Shown one piece after another: positions 1 to 7,269 of a DNA stretch of 7,566 nt. Every line of letters starts with the position of its first letter. Position 1 is the stretch's first letter. Source of the DNA: CALRBF01 sp964646465 (lineage in GTDB: Bacteria; Patescibacteriota; Minisyncoccia; SW-4-49-11); contig CAZYEN010000036.1 of NCBI GenBank assembly GCA_964646465.1, positions 1-7,566 of the forward strand. The letters are read 5' to 3'. Both the position numbers and the translations under genes were made by a program. The notes under the pieces were generated by a model. The model was not told where the DNA came from. It saw only the letters and a program-made list of their open reading frames with translations, and made no database searches.

Positions 1-483
1 TAATGAAAAAAATATGCCGATATAAATATTAATAATATTAAATGGGTTAAAAAAATAAAATAAAGTAATTAATAGTATATTAGTATAATCTGAACGTGAT
101 ATTATATCATTATTTCCTCTATAAAAATTATAGATTTTACAAAACCCAATATATGAAACTATTAGTATATATGTTTGTATAAAAAAATAAATAAAAGAAG
201 TTATATAAACTGAATAAAAATTTAACTTATATCCGAGTACATATAAAACCCCTGTAAAAAAAGATTGAAATGGTGCTAGGAACTCAAAAGAACTAAGGCC
301 ATAATAAAACTGATGTCTCAATAAAAAAAACTTATTGTAAAAATCATTTACACTATTAAAAGTATCAGAATCATGCATTATTAAAAAGCTATATTTTTCA
401 AGAGTATAAAAAACATAAATACTTATGAGTATACTTATCGTAACTAAAATATATAAATGTATATTAATATTATTTTTTGCCAT
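1..483 (-). CDS. Partial multi-pass membrane protein (N-terminal 161 residues; possible GT-C transferase or glycan polymerase)
   Basis: This frame is open from the ATG at 483 to the left edge, 161 codons with no stop, so the C-terminus is missing. The ATG is the only usable start: an in-frame stop lies just upstream at 505-507. I read MAKNNINIHLYILV at the start, then hydrophobic segments at about residues 9-27, 66-83, 89-112 and 134-161, rich in Phe, Tyr and Ile. Between the first two is a polar loop with an acidic pair, D38 and D40 (MHDSDTF). One helix followed by an acidic loop and many more helices is the layout of GT-C glycosyltransferases and is also compatible with a Wzy-like polymerase; choosing between them is inference. 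The gene overlaps the end of the methyltransferase gene by 14 bases, so it is almost certainly the next cistron of the same operon. GC content is extremely low (8 of the first 60 bases). Confidence 0.75.
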   Translation of the reverse strand, partial: MAKNNINIHLYILVTISILISIYVFYTLEKYSFLIMHDSDTFNSVNDFYNKFFLLRHQFYYGLSSFEFLAPFQSFFTGVLYVLGYKLNFYSVYITSFIYFFIQTYILIVSYIGFCKIYNFYRGNNDIISRSDYTNILLITLFYFFNPFNIINIYIGIFFSL

Positions 484-1345
484 AGACCATATAAACAGCT
501 GATGTTAATGTATTATTTTGTAAGAAGTAGTATATTTTTCTTAACAATTTATTTTTCATCTTCTTTTCAGATGGATAAAATGCAAATGGAGATACAACTA
601 TATTATTAAATTGATTATTTTTATGTAACTTTTTTAACTTATACGGAGTATAGCTAAGTTCATATCCATAATAGCGCTCTAAAACTTTTCCTTTTAATAT
701 ATTGATATGAATATACTCTAATATTTGTCGTATTACTAGTATATCTGGAATATTATTGAAAAACCGAAATACCCACCACAAATTAAATGCTGGAATTGTA
801 TTAAAGGAAACTCCCCCCTGTTTTAATACTCTAAAGCTCTCTTTTAAGATATAATTTGTATCCTTAAAATGCTCAATAACCCCTCCCCCATAAATAAAAT
901 CTACACTATTATCCTTCAGTGGCATATTATTAATATCATCATGGATAAGAATATATTTTTTATATCCTTTTTCATCAAAGTACTGCTTAAGTGTCAAAAG
1001 CATTTCGTAATTAAAATCTATTCCAACAAAGTAAGCATTATATGTTTCCATAACATAATCAGCGATATGTGCTGGTCCACAGCCAATTTCTAGATATATT
1101 GAGTCTTGATTTATAGTGTAGGCTTGTTCGATATATTTAATTGCATCTTGTAATTTACTCTGATTAAAATCTTCGCGGTCTTTCTTTAACTTTGACAAAT
1201 TAAAGTCATATATTTTAGACCATGCCTTTTTTGATATAAAAATATCATCTTGATTATCAAAGTCTTTCAGAAATGTGTTAATATAAACACCATTCTTATC
1301 TAATCTTAACCTATCTTTTTTAATTATAGAATTTAACTTGTTCAT
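470..1345 (-). CDS. Class I SAM-dependent methyltransferase (Methyltransf_11-like)
   Basis: A 291-residue soluble protein with a Rossmann-type methyltransferase core. The SAM-binding motif I is LEIGCGPAH at residues 85-93. The acidic residue that usually contacts the SAM ribose is D110 (GIDFN). A motif II-like stretch with D136/D137 and NNMPLKDNSVDFI follows at about 136-151, then GGVIEHF at 154-160 and VLKQGGVSFNTIP at about 173-185, typical of the Methyltransf_11 group. The first 80 residues and the C-terminal 100 are not recognisable and probably define the substrate. Only 3 bases separate its ATG from the upstream glycosyltransferase stop, and the membrane-protein gene overlaps its 3' end. 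In this setting a sugar O-methyltransferase or glycan-modifying enzyme is the natural guess, but the substrate cannot be read from sequence. Confidence 0.85.
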   Translation of the reverse strand: MNKLNSIIKKDRLRLDKNGVYINTFLKDFDNQDDIFISKKAWSKIYDFNLSKLKKDREDFNQSKLQDAIKYIEQAYTINQDSIYLEIGCGPAHIADYVMETYNAYFVGIDFNYEMLLTLKQYFDEKGYKKYILIHDDINNMPLKDNSVDFIYGGGVIEHFKDTNYILKESFRVLKQGGVSFNTIPAFNLWWVFRFFNNIPDILVIRQILEYIHINILKGKVLERYYGYELSYTPYKLKKLHKNNQFNNIVVSPFAFYPSEKKMKNKLLRKIYYFLQNNTLTSAVYMVYGKK

Positions 1346-1348
1346 TAA

Positions 1349-2491
1349 TTATAAATTTAAACTATTAAATATATTTTCATAATTAAAGTTTTTAGCATAT
1401 TGCTTTGCATTATTACGATACTGTATATTATTACTTTTTTTCAGTAGAAAATCAATAGAGTTAGTAATATTTTCTCTTGTTTCATCAATAATAATTCCAC
1501 ATTTATTTTCTTCAATATCTTTTGCATTCCAAGGAATATCTGTTAGTAATACTGGAACACCACAAGCAATATATGTTTTTATTTTTCCAGGATCAGCATA
1601 ATATGTCCATGTATCTAATTTTTTGATATATGGAGCTACTGCAATTGTGGACTTTGCGACTTCATTTTCTAATTCTTTTATATCTTCTATTTTACCTAAG
1701 AAAATACAGTGTTTTCTGATTTTTAATGTATCGACTAATGTCTCAAGTTCATCTCTATAAGACCCTCCCCCAATAATTTTAAATTTTATCTTTGGATAAA
1801 GTTTTATTATATCTGGCAGATACTCTAAAATCAATTGAACCCCTTGTTTTGGTAATAAATGTCCCATAAAAACAATAGTATAGGGGTCAATTTCATCATA
1901 AGCATATGTTTTCACCTTATCTACCCACATACCATAAGGTACCACTTTATGAGATTTGTAATCTTCTTTTTTTATTCCTAAGAATTTTTCTCTTGCCTCT
2001 AACATACGAGGACTTAAATCCCACATTTCATCAGCTCCTTTATATCCAGATATATTAATCCAATGATAAATCTTATTCTTCCAACCACCCTGGAATCTAT
2101 TTTTTGGCACAAAATCGATACTCCAAAAAACTACTTTTTTTACTTTTCTAAAAAATTTTAATATCCTACCAAATATTACACATAATCCATCCATTCCTAT
2201 ATATGTATCATAAGATATATTTGTAATATAAATATATCTTATAGTTAATAATAATTCTTTTAGGTAAAGTATAGGTTCTGGAAGGTTTTTATAATCTTTA
2301 CCTTTATATTCTTCCACCAATTTACCTTTTTTATATAATCGATAATAACTACATCTATCTGGAGCATCTGAGAAACTGTGCATTATATGTAATACATTAC
2401 TATATTGTTTATTATTCAAATAAACAACCATCTCATCATCAGGCTGTGTAAGATATTTATGAGCTACTATGACTATGTTATTAGAATTCAT
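1349..2491 (-). CDS. Glycosyltransferase family 4-type (GT-B fold)
   Basis: A 380-residue protein whose C-terminal half is a clear glycosyltransferase group 1 domain. The second Rossmann domain opens with IVFMGHLLPKQG (206-217), followed by FKIIGGGSYRDEL (237-249) and FLGKIEDI (264-271). The nucleotide-sugar site is DPGKIKTYIACGVPV (300-314), then CGIIID (331-336). The N-terminal acceptor domain is divergent. Where retaining GT4 enzymes usually have the second Glu of the EX7E motif I align Thr-306, with D300 nearby. No signal peptide or membrane helix is evident, so it should act on the cytoplasmic face. It follows the family 2 glycosyltransferase by 4 bases and precedes the methyltransferase by 3, so translation is probably coupled. 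The sugar donor is unknown; GDP-fucose or GDP-mannose are reasonable given gmd and fcl in the same operon. Confidence 0.85.
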   Translation of the reverse strand: MNSNNIVIVAHKYLTQPDDEMVVYLNNKQYSNVLHIMHSFSDAPDRCSYYRLYKKGKLVEEYKGKDYKNLPEPILYLKELLLTIRYIYITNISYDTYIGMDGLCVIFGRILKFFRKVKKVVFWSIDFVPKNRFQGGWKNKIYHWINISGYKGADEMWDLSPRMLEAREKFLGIKKEDYKSHKVVPYGMWVDKVKTYAYDEIDPYTIVFMGHLLPKQGVQLILEYLPDIIKLYPKIKFKIIGGGSYRDELETLVDTLKIRKHCIFLGKIEDIKELENEVAKSTIAVAPYIKKLDTWTYYADPGKIKTYIACGVPVLLTDIPWNAKDIEENKCGIIIDETRENITNSIDFLLKKSNNIQYRNNAKQYAKNFNYENIFNSLNL

Positions 2492-2495
2492 ATTT

Positions 2496-3317
2496 TTAAG
2501 ATCGTCTTTTTCTTAATAGATTAAATAATGATACCTTGAATGCTTGTGGCAATAGTGGAATTAAGATTAATTGCAATAAGCTTGATAAAGTATCTTGTGT
2601 CGAAGATTTATATCCATATTCAACTATTGCCTTCAACCTGATATATAGTGTTAGGTACTGTTGCCTATTTGCTTTAGAGGATGAAGCTTGAGTATTACTT
2701 GTTCTATACTTTAAAACCGTATTTTTTAAATTGGCAAACTTATATTTTTTCCCCACTCTAAAATAGAAATCATAATCCTCGGCAGGACTCAATTTTTCAT
2801 TATATAAATTATCTTCTATGACTTCTTTTCTATACATCACACAAGGATGAGAAAATGGACTCTGTTTAAAGATATATTTTCGTAAAGACAAATCATCTTG
2901 AGCATAGAGTCTAATGTATAAAATTTTCTCTAGTGTTTCATCTCGCACTTCCATAGCCCCACCGACAATACCAACTTCTAAATTTTTATCTAAAAAAGAT
3001 ACTTGCTTTTCAAATCTATCAGGATAAGCCCAATCATCTGCATCCATTCGAGCTAAATACTTACCTTTAGACAAAGAAATAGCTTTATTAAGATTACCAG
3101 CTATTCCTAAATTATTCTTATTTTGTACCCCTACAATACGAGAATCTTTTTTTGCATATTTTTGAATAATTTTCCAAGTATTATCTGTAGAACAATCATC
3201 TATAATAATACATTCAAAATCTATACATGTCTGATTTAATACACTTTCTATAGCTTCTGATATATACTTTTCAGCATTATATGCTGGCATTAAAACTGAT
3301 ACTTTTGGAGTTTTCAT
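2496..3317 (-). CDS. Family 2 glycosyltransferase (GT-A fold), distal paralogue
   Basis: A 273-residue inverting-type GT-A enzyme. It starts with the family 2 signature VSVLMPAYNAEKYI (6-19), has the nucleotide-binding IDDCS (39-43), the metal-binding DXD-type motif MDADDW (91-96), and AEDYDFYFR (179-187), whose ED pair is the usual catalytic-base region. A hydrophobic stretch LLQLILIPLLP near residues 247-257 may attach it peripherally to the membrane; there is no signal peptide. Hand alignment without gaps gives about 168 identities in 273 positions (62%) with the glycosyltransferase at 6390-7214, so the two arose by duplication. It lies 8 bases after fcl and 4 bases before the GT4 gene. 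Differences between the paralogues cluster at about residues 121-140 and at the C-terminus, which may reflect different acceptors. Confidence 0.92.
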   Translation of the reverse strand: MKTPKVSVLMPAYNAEKYISEAIESVLNQTCIDFECIIIDDCSTDNTWKIIQKYAKKDSRIVGVQNKNNLGIAGNLNKAISLSKGKYLARMDADDWAYPDRFEKQVSFLDKNLEVGIVGGAMEVRDETLEKILYIRLYAQDDLSLRKYIFKQSPFSHPCVMYRKEVIEDNLYNEKLSPAEDYDFYFRVGKKYKFANLKNTVLKYRTSNTQASSSKANRQQYLTLYIRLKAIVEYGYKSSTQDTLSSLLQLILIPLLPQAFKVSLFNLLRKRRS

Positions 3318-3325
3318 AAATATAT

Positions 3326-4252
3326 TTATATATTTTCTAAATACCAGTCATAGGTTTTTTGGATGCCTTCTACTAGATTTGTCTTAGCTTGCCAACCTAG
3401 TGAATTTATTTTGGATACATCTAGTAGTTTTCTTGGTGTTCCATCTGGTTTGGTGGTGTCCCAAACTATTTCTCCTTGATATCCTACTACTTGTTGGACT
3501 GTGTGGGCTAGTTCTTGGATAGATATATCTTCTCCTGTTCCTACATTGATCCATTGATTATCTTTATAGTTTTGCATTAAGAATACTGAGGCCTCTGCTA
3601 AATCGTCTACAAATAAAAATTCTCTTCTTGGGATTCCTGTTCCCCAGAGTGTAACTGTGTCTATATTTTGTACTTTAGCGTCGTGCATTTTGCGTATTAT
3701 GGCTGGGAGTACATGTGAGGTATTGAGGTCAAAGTTATCTTTGATGCCATATAGGTTGGTTGGCATGGCTGAAATGTATTGTGTGCCATATTGTTTGTTA
3801 TATGCTTGGCATAGTTTGATGCCTGCTATTTTGGCTATTGCGTATGGTTCGTTGGTTTCTTCTAATTTTCCGTCTAAGAGATATTCTTCTTTGATTGGTT
3901 GTGGAGCTAATTTGGGGTAGATACAGGAACTGCCTAAGAATAGTAGTTTGTTTACTTCTGCTTGTCTGCTGGATTCGATGACATTTAGTTCTATTCTGAG
4001 GTTCTGGTAGATGAAGTCTGCTGGGTAATCTCTATTGGCTAATATACCTCCTACTTTGGCGGCGGCTAAAAAAACATATTCTGGTTTTTCAGTTTGGAAA
4101 AATTCTAGAGTTTGGTTGTGATCTGTGAGATCTAATTCTTTAGATGTACGATAGATGAGGTTACTAAATCCATTTTGTTGTAAATTGCGGAGTATGGCTG
4201 AACCTACTAATCCATTATGTCCTGCTATGTATATTTTGGATTGTTTGTCCAT
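3326..4252 (-). CDS. fcl: GDP-L-fucose synthase (GDP-4-keto-6-deoxy-D-mannose 3,5-epimerase/4-reductase)
   Basis: A 308-residue short-chain dehydrogenase/reductase that makes GDP-L-fucose from the Gmd product by 3,5-epimerisation and NADPH-dependent reduction at C4. Cofactor motif GHNGLVG (11-17). The catalytic set matches the E. coli WcaG residues one for one with an offset of one: S108 and C110 in GSSCIYP, Y137 and K141 in NEPYAIAKIAG, and H180 in NTSH. PTNLYGIKDNF at 164-174 is also diagnostic. I chose the ATG at 4252 (MDKQSKIYIAG): it places the nucleotide fold at the usual distance from the N-terminus and gives normal family length. The longer frame up to 4339 adds 29 residues that fall inside gmd and look like nothing in the family. 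The gap to gmd is 8 bases, so the two consecutive enzymes are co-transcribed. Confidence 0.96.
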   Translation of the reverse strand: MDKQSKIYIAGHNGLVGSAILRNLQQNGFSNLIYRTSKELDLTDHNQTLEFFQTEKPEYVFLAAAKVGGILANRDYPADFIYQNLRIELNVIESSRQAEVNKLLFLGSSCIYPKLAPQPIKEEYLLDGKLEETNEPYAIAKIAGIKLCQAYNKQYGTQYISAMPTNLYGIKDNFDLNTSHVLPAIIRKMHDAKVQNIDTVTLWGTGIPRREFLFVDDLAEASVFLMQNYKDNQWINVGTGEDISIQELAHTVQQVVGYQGEIVWDTTKPDGTPRKLLDVSKINSLGWQAKTNLVEGIQKTYDWYLENI

Positions 4253-4260
4253 ATATTTTA

Positions 4261-5295
4261 TTATAATGTTTTTTCTAATTCTAAGTCTGCTTGTACCATA
4301 ATTTGTACTAGTTGATGGAAGCTGGTTTTGGGTTGCCATCCTAATTGTTGTTGTGCTTTGCTTGCGTCTCCTATGAGTAGGTCTACTTCTGCTGGGCGGA
4401 AATATTTGGGATCAATTTCTATGATTGTTTGTCCTGTTTTTTTGTCTATTCCTTTTTCTTCAACCCCCTTGCCTTGCCAGATTAGATCTATGTCTAATTC
4501 TTTAGAGGATAGTTCACAAAATTCTCTGACTGTGTGAGTTTCGTTCATAGCGAGGACATAGTCATCTCCTGTTGGTTGTTGTAGCATTAGCCACATTCCT
4601 TCTGCATAATCTTTGGCATATCCCCAATCTCTTTGGGCGTCTAGATTTCCTAGGTATAATTTTTGCTCTTTGCCTAATTTGATTCTGGATAGTCCTTTGG
4701 TGATCTTTCTAGTGACAAATGTCTCTCCTCTTCTTGGGGATTCATGATTGAATAGTATACCATTGGATGTATGCATTCCATAACTTTCTCTATAGTTGAC
4801 TGTTATCCAATAGGAATACATTTTGGCTGCTCCATATGGGCTTCTTGGATAAAATGGGGTGGTTTCTTTTTGTGGGATTTCTTGGACTTTTCCAAACATT
4901 TCAGATGATGAGGCTTGATAGAATTTTGCCGTTGGGTTCTCTTGTCTTACTGCTTCTAGTAGTCGTAATGTTCCTATTCCTGTTATATCTCCTGTGTATT
5001 CTGGGATGTCAAAGCTAACTTTGACATGACTTTGCGCTCCTAGATTGTATACTTCATCAGGCTTAATTTCTCGAATTAATTTGTTTAGAGATGATGAGTC
5101 GGAGAGATCTCCATAGTGTAAAAATAAATTCACATTTTCTTTGTGTGGGTCTTGGTATAGATGATTTATTCGACCCGTATTGAAGCTGCTAGAGCGTCTT
5201 ATAATTCCATGCACTTGATAGCCTTTTTCTAAAAGCAATTCTGCTAAATACGATCCATCTTGTCCTGTGATTCCTGTGATAAGTGCTTTTTTCAT
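4261..5295 (-). CDS. gmd: GDP-mannose 4,6-dehydratase
   Basis: A 344-residue extended SDR that converts GDP-D-mannose to GDP-4-keto-6-deoxy-D-mannose using tightly bound NADP(H), the first committed step to GDP-L-fucose. Seen in sequence: cofactor motif GITGQDGSYL (8-17), RRSSSFNTGRI (33-43, the NADP-phosphate and tetramer-contact region of the family), NLGAQSHVKVSF (84-95), the active-site segment ASSSEMFG (128-135), YGAAK with Y154 and K158, and NHESPRRGETFVTRKIT (183-199) that binds the GDP-sugar. E. coli Gmd has Thr where this protein has S130, a hydroxyl-conserving change; E132 is retained. Length is a little under the 370-residue E. coli enzyme, mainly at the ends. It is the first gene of the six-gene operon, behind the promoter at 5326-5354. 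Confidence 0.97.
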   Translation of the reverse strand: MKKALITGITGQDGSYLAELLLEKGYQVHGIIRRSSSFNTGRINHLYQDPHKENVNLFLHYGDLSDSSSLNKLIREIKPDEVYNLGAQSHVKVSFDIPEYTGDITGIGTLRLLEAVRQENPTAKFYQASSSEMFGKVQEIPQKETTPFYPRSPYGAAKMYSYWITVNYRESYGMHTSNGILFNHESPRRGETFVTRKITKGLSRIKLGKEQKLYLGNLDAQRDWGYAKDYAEGMWLMLQQPTGDDYVLAMNETHTVREFCELSSKELDIDLIWQGKGVEEKGIDKKTGQTIIEIDPKYFRPAEVDLLIGDASKAQQQLGWQPKTSFHQLVQIMVQADLELEKTL

Positions 5296-5325
5296 AGATC
5301 AATATTTTTAAATAAATTTAACTCT

Positions 5326-5354
5326 ATTCTACCATATATAGAGCTTGGTGTGAA
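5326..5354 (-). promoter_or_regulatory. Promoter of the gmd operon (extended -10)
   Basis: On the minus strand: TTCACA (plus-strand 5349-5354) as -35, 17-base spacer, TAGAAT (5326-5331) as -10, with TGG in front of it giving an extended -10. It lies in the 64-base gap after the epimerase stop; 30 bases separate the -10 from the gmd ATG, so the expected leader is about 24 bases. TATTCACA and CTATATATG recur at the same spacing before the 6390-7214 gene, which is the main reason to believe it. Confidence 0.72.
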
Positions 5355-5359
5355 TATTA

Positions 5360-6280
5360 TTACCTACTCTTAAAATATTCTACGGTTTGGAGTAGGCCTT
5401 GTTGAAGATTGGTTTGTGGTTGCCAGTTGATTGCTTGCTTGATTTTGTCATAGGATAGACAGCTGTGTTGTTGTTCTCCGATTTTAGCTTCTCGGTGTTG
5501 TCTGGTGATGGTGGTGTTGGTGAGTTGGTGTAGGATGTCAAAGATTTGGTTGATATTGGTTTGAGTGGCTGTGGCTATGTTGTAGATTCCTGAGAGGTTG
5601 CCGAGTATGGCTTGGATATTGGCTTCTACTACATCTTGTACATATACAAAGTCTCGGGTATTGTTGCCATCTCCGTTGATATAACATTGTTGGTTTTGGA
5701 GCATTTTGCTGATGAAGAGAGCTATTACACCTGCTTCTCCTTGGGTGTTTTGTCTTGGTCCGTAGACATTGGAGTATCTGAGGGCGGTGTAGTCTATATT
5801 GTAGATGGTTTTGTAATAGTGGGCGTATTTTTCCATTACTAATTTGGCTATGCCGTAGGGTGAGATTGGGTCGGTGGAATGTGTTTCTGGGGTTGGGAGT
5901 ATATCTGTATCTCCGTAAATGGCTCCTCCTGAGGAGGCGAATACTACTTTGGTGACTCCGTGTTTGCGGGCGGCTTCGAATAAGTTGATGGTGCCTATGA
6001 TGTTGACTGTCGCGTCGTATTGTGGGTCTTGGACTGATTTTCTGACATCTAATTGGGCTGCTTGATGGCAGATGACTTGGATTTGGTGTTTTTGGATTAT
6101 TTCTTCGACTTTTTGTGCATTGGTGATGTCTTCTTGATAAAAGACTGCTTGGGGGTTGATGAGATCTTGTTGTCCTGTGACTAGGTTGTCTATGATGATG
6201 ACTTGATGTCCTTGTGTGATGAGTTGGTCTACTATATGGGATCCGATAAATCCTGCTCCTCCTGTGACTAGTATGTTCAT
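5360..6280 (-). CDS. galE: NAD-dependent sugar epimerase, probable UDP-glucose 4-epimerase
   Basis: A 306-residue extended SDR. NAD motif VTGGAGFIGSH (5-15), D31 at the end of the second strand (IIIDNLVTG), CHQAAQLDVRKSV (71-83), active-site segment FASSGGAIYG (114-123) with S117 at the Thr/Ser position, Y142 and K146 in SPYGIAK, and RYSNVYGPRQNTQGEAGVIALF (168-189 approx.), then GDGNNTRDFVYVQD. From memory this resembles the short bacterial/archaeal GalE type exemplified by Thermotoga maritima, including the SxGGAIYG and GPRQ..GEAGV signatures. It would interconvert UDP-Glc/UDP-Gal, possibly UDP-GlcNAc/GalNAc. The protein is unusually Gln-rich, and its coding strand is C-rich and G-poor, unlike the distal operon genes. 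It has its own promoter; no terminator is visible after its TAA, so transcripts may read into gmd. Exact substrate is not provable here. Confidence 0.85.
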   Translation of the reverse strand: MNILVTGGAGFIGSHIVDQLITQGHQVIIIDNLVTGQQDLINPQAVFYQEDITNAQKVEEIIQKHQIQVICHQAAQLDVRKSVQDPQYDATVNIIGTINLFEAARKHGVTKVVFASSGGAIYGDTDILPTPETHSTDPISPYGIAKLVMEKYAHYYKTIYNIDYTALRYSNVYGPRQNTQGEAGVIALFISKMLQNQQCYINGDGNNTRDFVYVQDVVEANIQAILGNLSGIYNIATATQTNINQIFDILHQLTNTTITRQHREAKIGEQQHSCLSYDKIKQAINWQPQTNLQQGLLQTVEYFKSR

Positions 6281-6303
6281 ATTGGTGATGGGTTATTTGT
6301 TTT

Positions 6304-6332
6304 ATTATAGCATAGATTAAGGTGATGGTGAA
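6304..6332 (-). promoter_or_regulatory. Promoter of the epimerase gene (perfect -10)
   Basis: On the minus strand: TTCACC (6327-6332) as -35, 17-base spacer, TATAAT (6304-6309) as a consensus -10, with TGC in front making an extended -10. It sits in the 109-base gap between the proximal glycosyltransferase stop and the epimerase ATG, 23 bases before the ATG. TATTCAC and TATGN occupy the same places as in the other two promoters of the window. Confidence 0.75.
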
Positions 6333-6389
6333 TATAATCCTAGTTTCATTATCTATTTAGCCCATCAAATCTTATCTTTGAGCTTGCCC

Positions 6390-7214
6390 CTATGTATTTG
6401 GTCCTTTCCAGAAGATATTAAATAGTCTATCTCTTAGTTTTTTTGGGAATGTAGGTATTAATATTAATTTTATTACTATTAATACAATGTCTTTTTTAGA
6501 TAGTTTATAGCCATATTCTACAGTTGCTTTTAGTCTAATATACATGGCTAGATAGCTCTGATATCTATTTTTTGTTGTTGATTCTTGGGTTTGACTTGTA
6601 CGGTATTTTATTAATACATCTGGTAAGTTAGCAAATTTATATTTTATTCCTGCTCTAAAGTAGAAGTCATAATCTTCAGCTGTACATAGCTTGTTATTGT
6701 ATGGATTCTCCACCCCTATTTCTCTTCTATACATAACACTGGAATGAGAAAAAGGTAGTTGTCTAAATATATTTTTTCTTAAGTGTTTGTCGTCTGAGTA
6801 AAAGGTGTTTTTATATAATAGTTTTGTAAATGTTTCATCGTATATCTCTACCGTTCCTCCGACTATACCTATCTCTGGATTTTGGTTTAAAAATTCAACT
6901 TGTTTTGCAAATCGTTCTGGATATGACCAATCATCATTATCTAATGGGGCTATGTATTTTCCTTTAGATATACTAATTCCCTTATTACGGTTGTCACTTA
7001 TACCCAAGTTTTTGGTATTTTTGACAGCTACTATTCTTTTGTCTTTTTTGGCGTATTTTTGAATAATTTTCCAAGTTTTATCTTTTGAGCAGTCATCTAT
7101 AACTATTAATTCAAAGTCTTTAAATGTCTGATTTAATATACTCTCTATTGCCTCTGCTATATATTTTTCGGAATTATATGCTGGCATTAAAACCGATACT
7201 GTTGGTGACTGCAT
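6390..7214 (-). CDS. Family 2 glycosyltransferase (GT-A fold), proximal paralogue
   Basis: A 274-residue GT-A enzyme with VSVLMPAYNSEKYI (6-19), IDDCS (39-43), the metal-binding LDNDDW (91-96) and AEDYDFYFR (179-187). It lacks a signal peptide; a hydrophobic stretch at about residues 243-255 (IVLIVIKLILIP) may rest on the membrane. It is the first gene after the GC-rich block, has its own promoter, and ends with TAG, the only non-TAA stop visible. It aligns without gaps to the glycosyltransferase at 2496-3317 at about 62% identity, and the DXD regions differ (PLDNDD here, RMDADD there). The ATG at 7214 is chosen because the family signature begins six residues later, and it lies 26 bases behind a matching -10. 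Donor and acceptor are unknown; addition of a hexose or fucose to a surface glycan is inferred from the neighbours. Confidence 0.92.
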   Translation of the reverse strand: MQSPTVSVLMPAYNSEKYIAEAIESILNQTFKDFELIVIDDCSKDKTWKIIQKYAKKDKRIVAVKNTKNLGISDNRNKGISISKGKYIAPLDNDDWSYPERFAKQVEFLNQNPEIGIVGGTVEIYDETFTKLLYKNTFYSDDKHLRKNIFRQLPFSHSSVMYRREIGVENPYNNKLCTAEDYDFYFRAGIKYKFANLPDVLIKYRTSQTQESTTKNRYQSYLAMYIRLKATVEYGYKLSKKDIVLIVIKLILIPTFPKKLRDRLFNIFWKGPNT

Positions 7215-7240
7215 GAATTGATAATTTTAATATTATTTTT

Positions 7241-7269
7241 AGTGTATCATATATAGATAATGCTGTGAA
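7241..7269 (-). promoter_or_regulatory. Promoter of the proximal glycosyltransferase gene
   Basis: On the minus strand: TTCACA (7264-7269) as -35, 17-base spacer, TACACT (7241-7246) as a weak -10 with TGA in front. The -10 alone would not convince (4 of 6 consensus bases), but TATTCACA and CTATATATG occur at exactly the same spacing as in the gmd promoter, and the element lies 26 bases before the ATG. It begins only about 12 bases after the GC-rich hairpin block ends. Confidence 0.62.

Noticed and set aside
869..1093. Plus-strand open frames inside the minus-strand genes (for example at 869-1093, 3657-3920, 4328-4537, 4836-5018, 5612-5842, 6805-7062).
   Set aside because: Each lies wholly within a well-supported minus-strand gene and shows no domain, so they are antisense shadows.
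4253..4339. A 29-residue N-terminal extension of the GDP-fucose synthase frame, starting inside gmd.
   Set aside because: It would overlap gmd by 79 bases, resembles nothing in the family, and the ATG at 4252 gives the normal N-terminus right before the nucleotide-binding motif.
6355..6389. Possible terminator after the proximal glycosyltransferase (TCAAA facing TTTGA).
   Set aside because: The stem is only five A/T-rich pairs with an interrupted extension and no U-tract follows on the minus strand.
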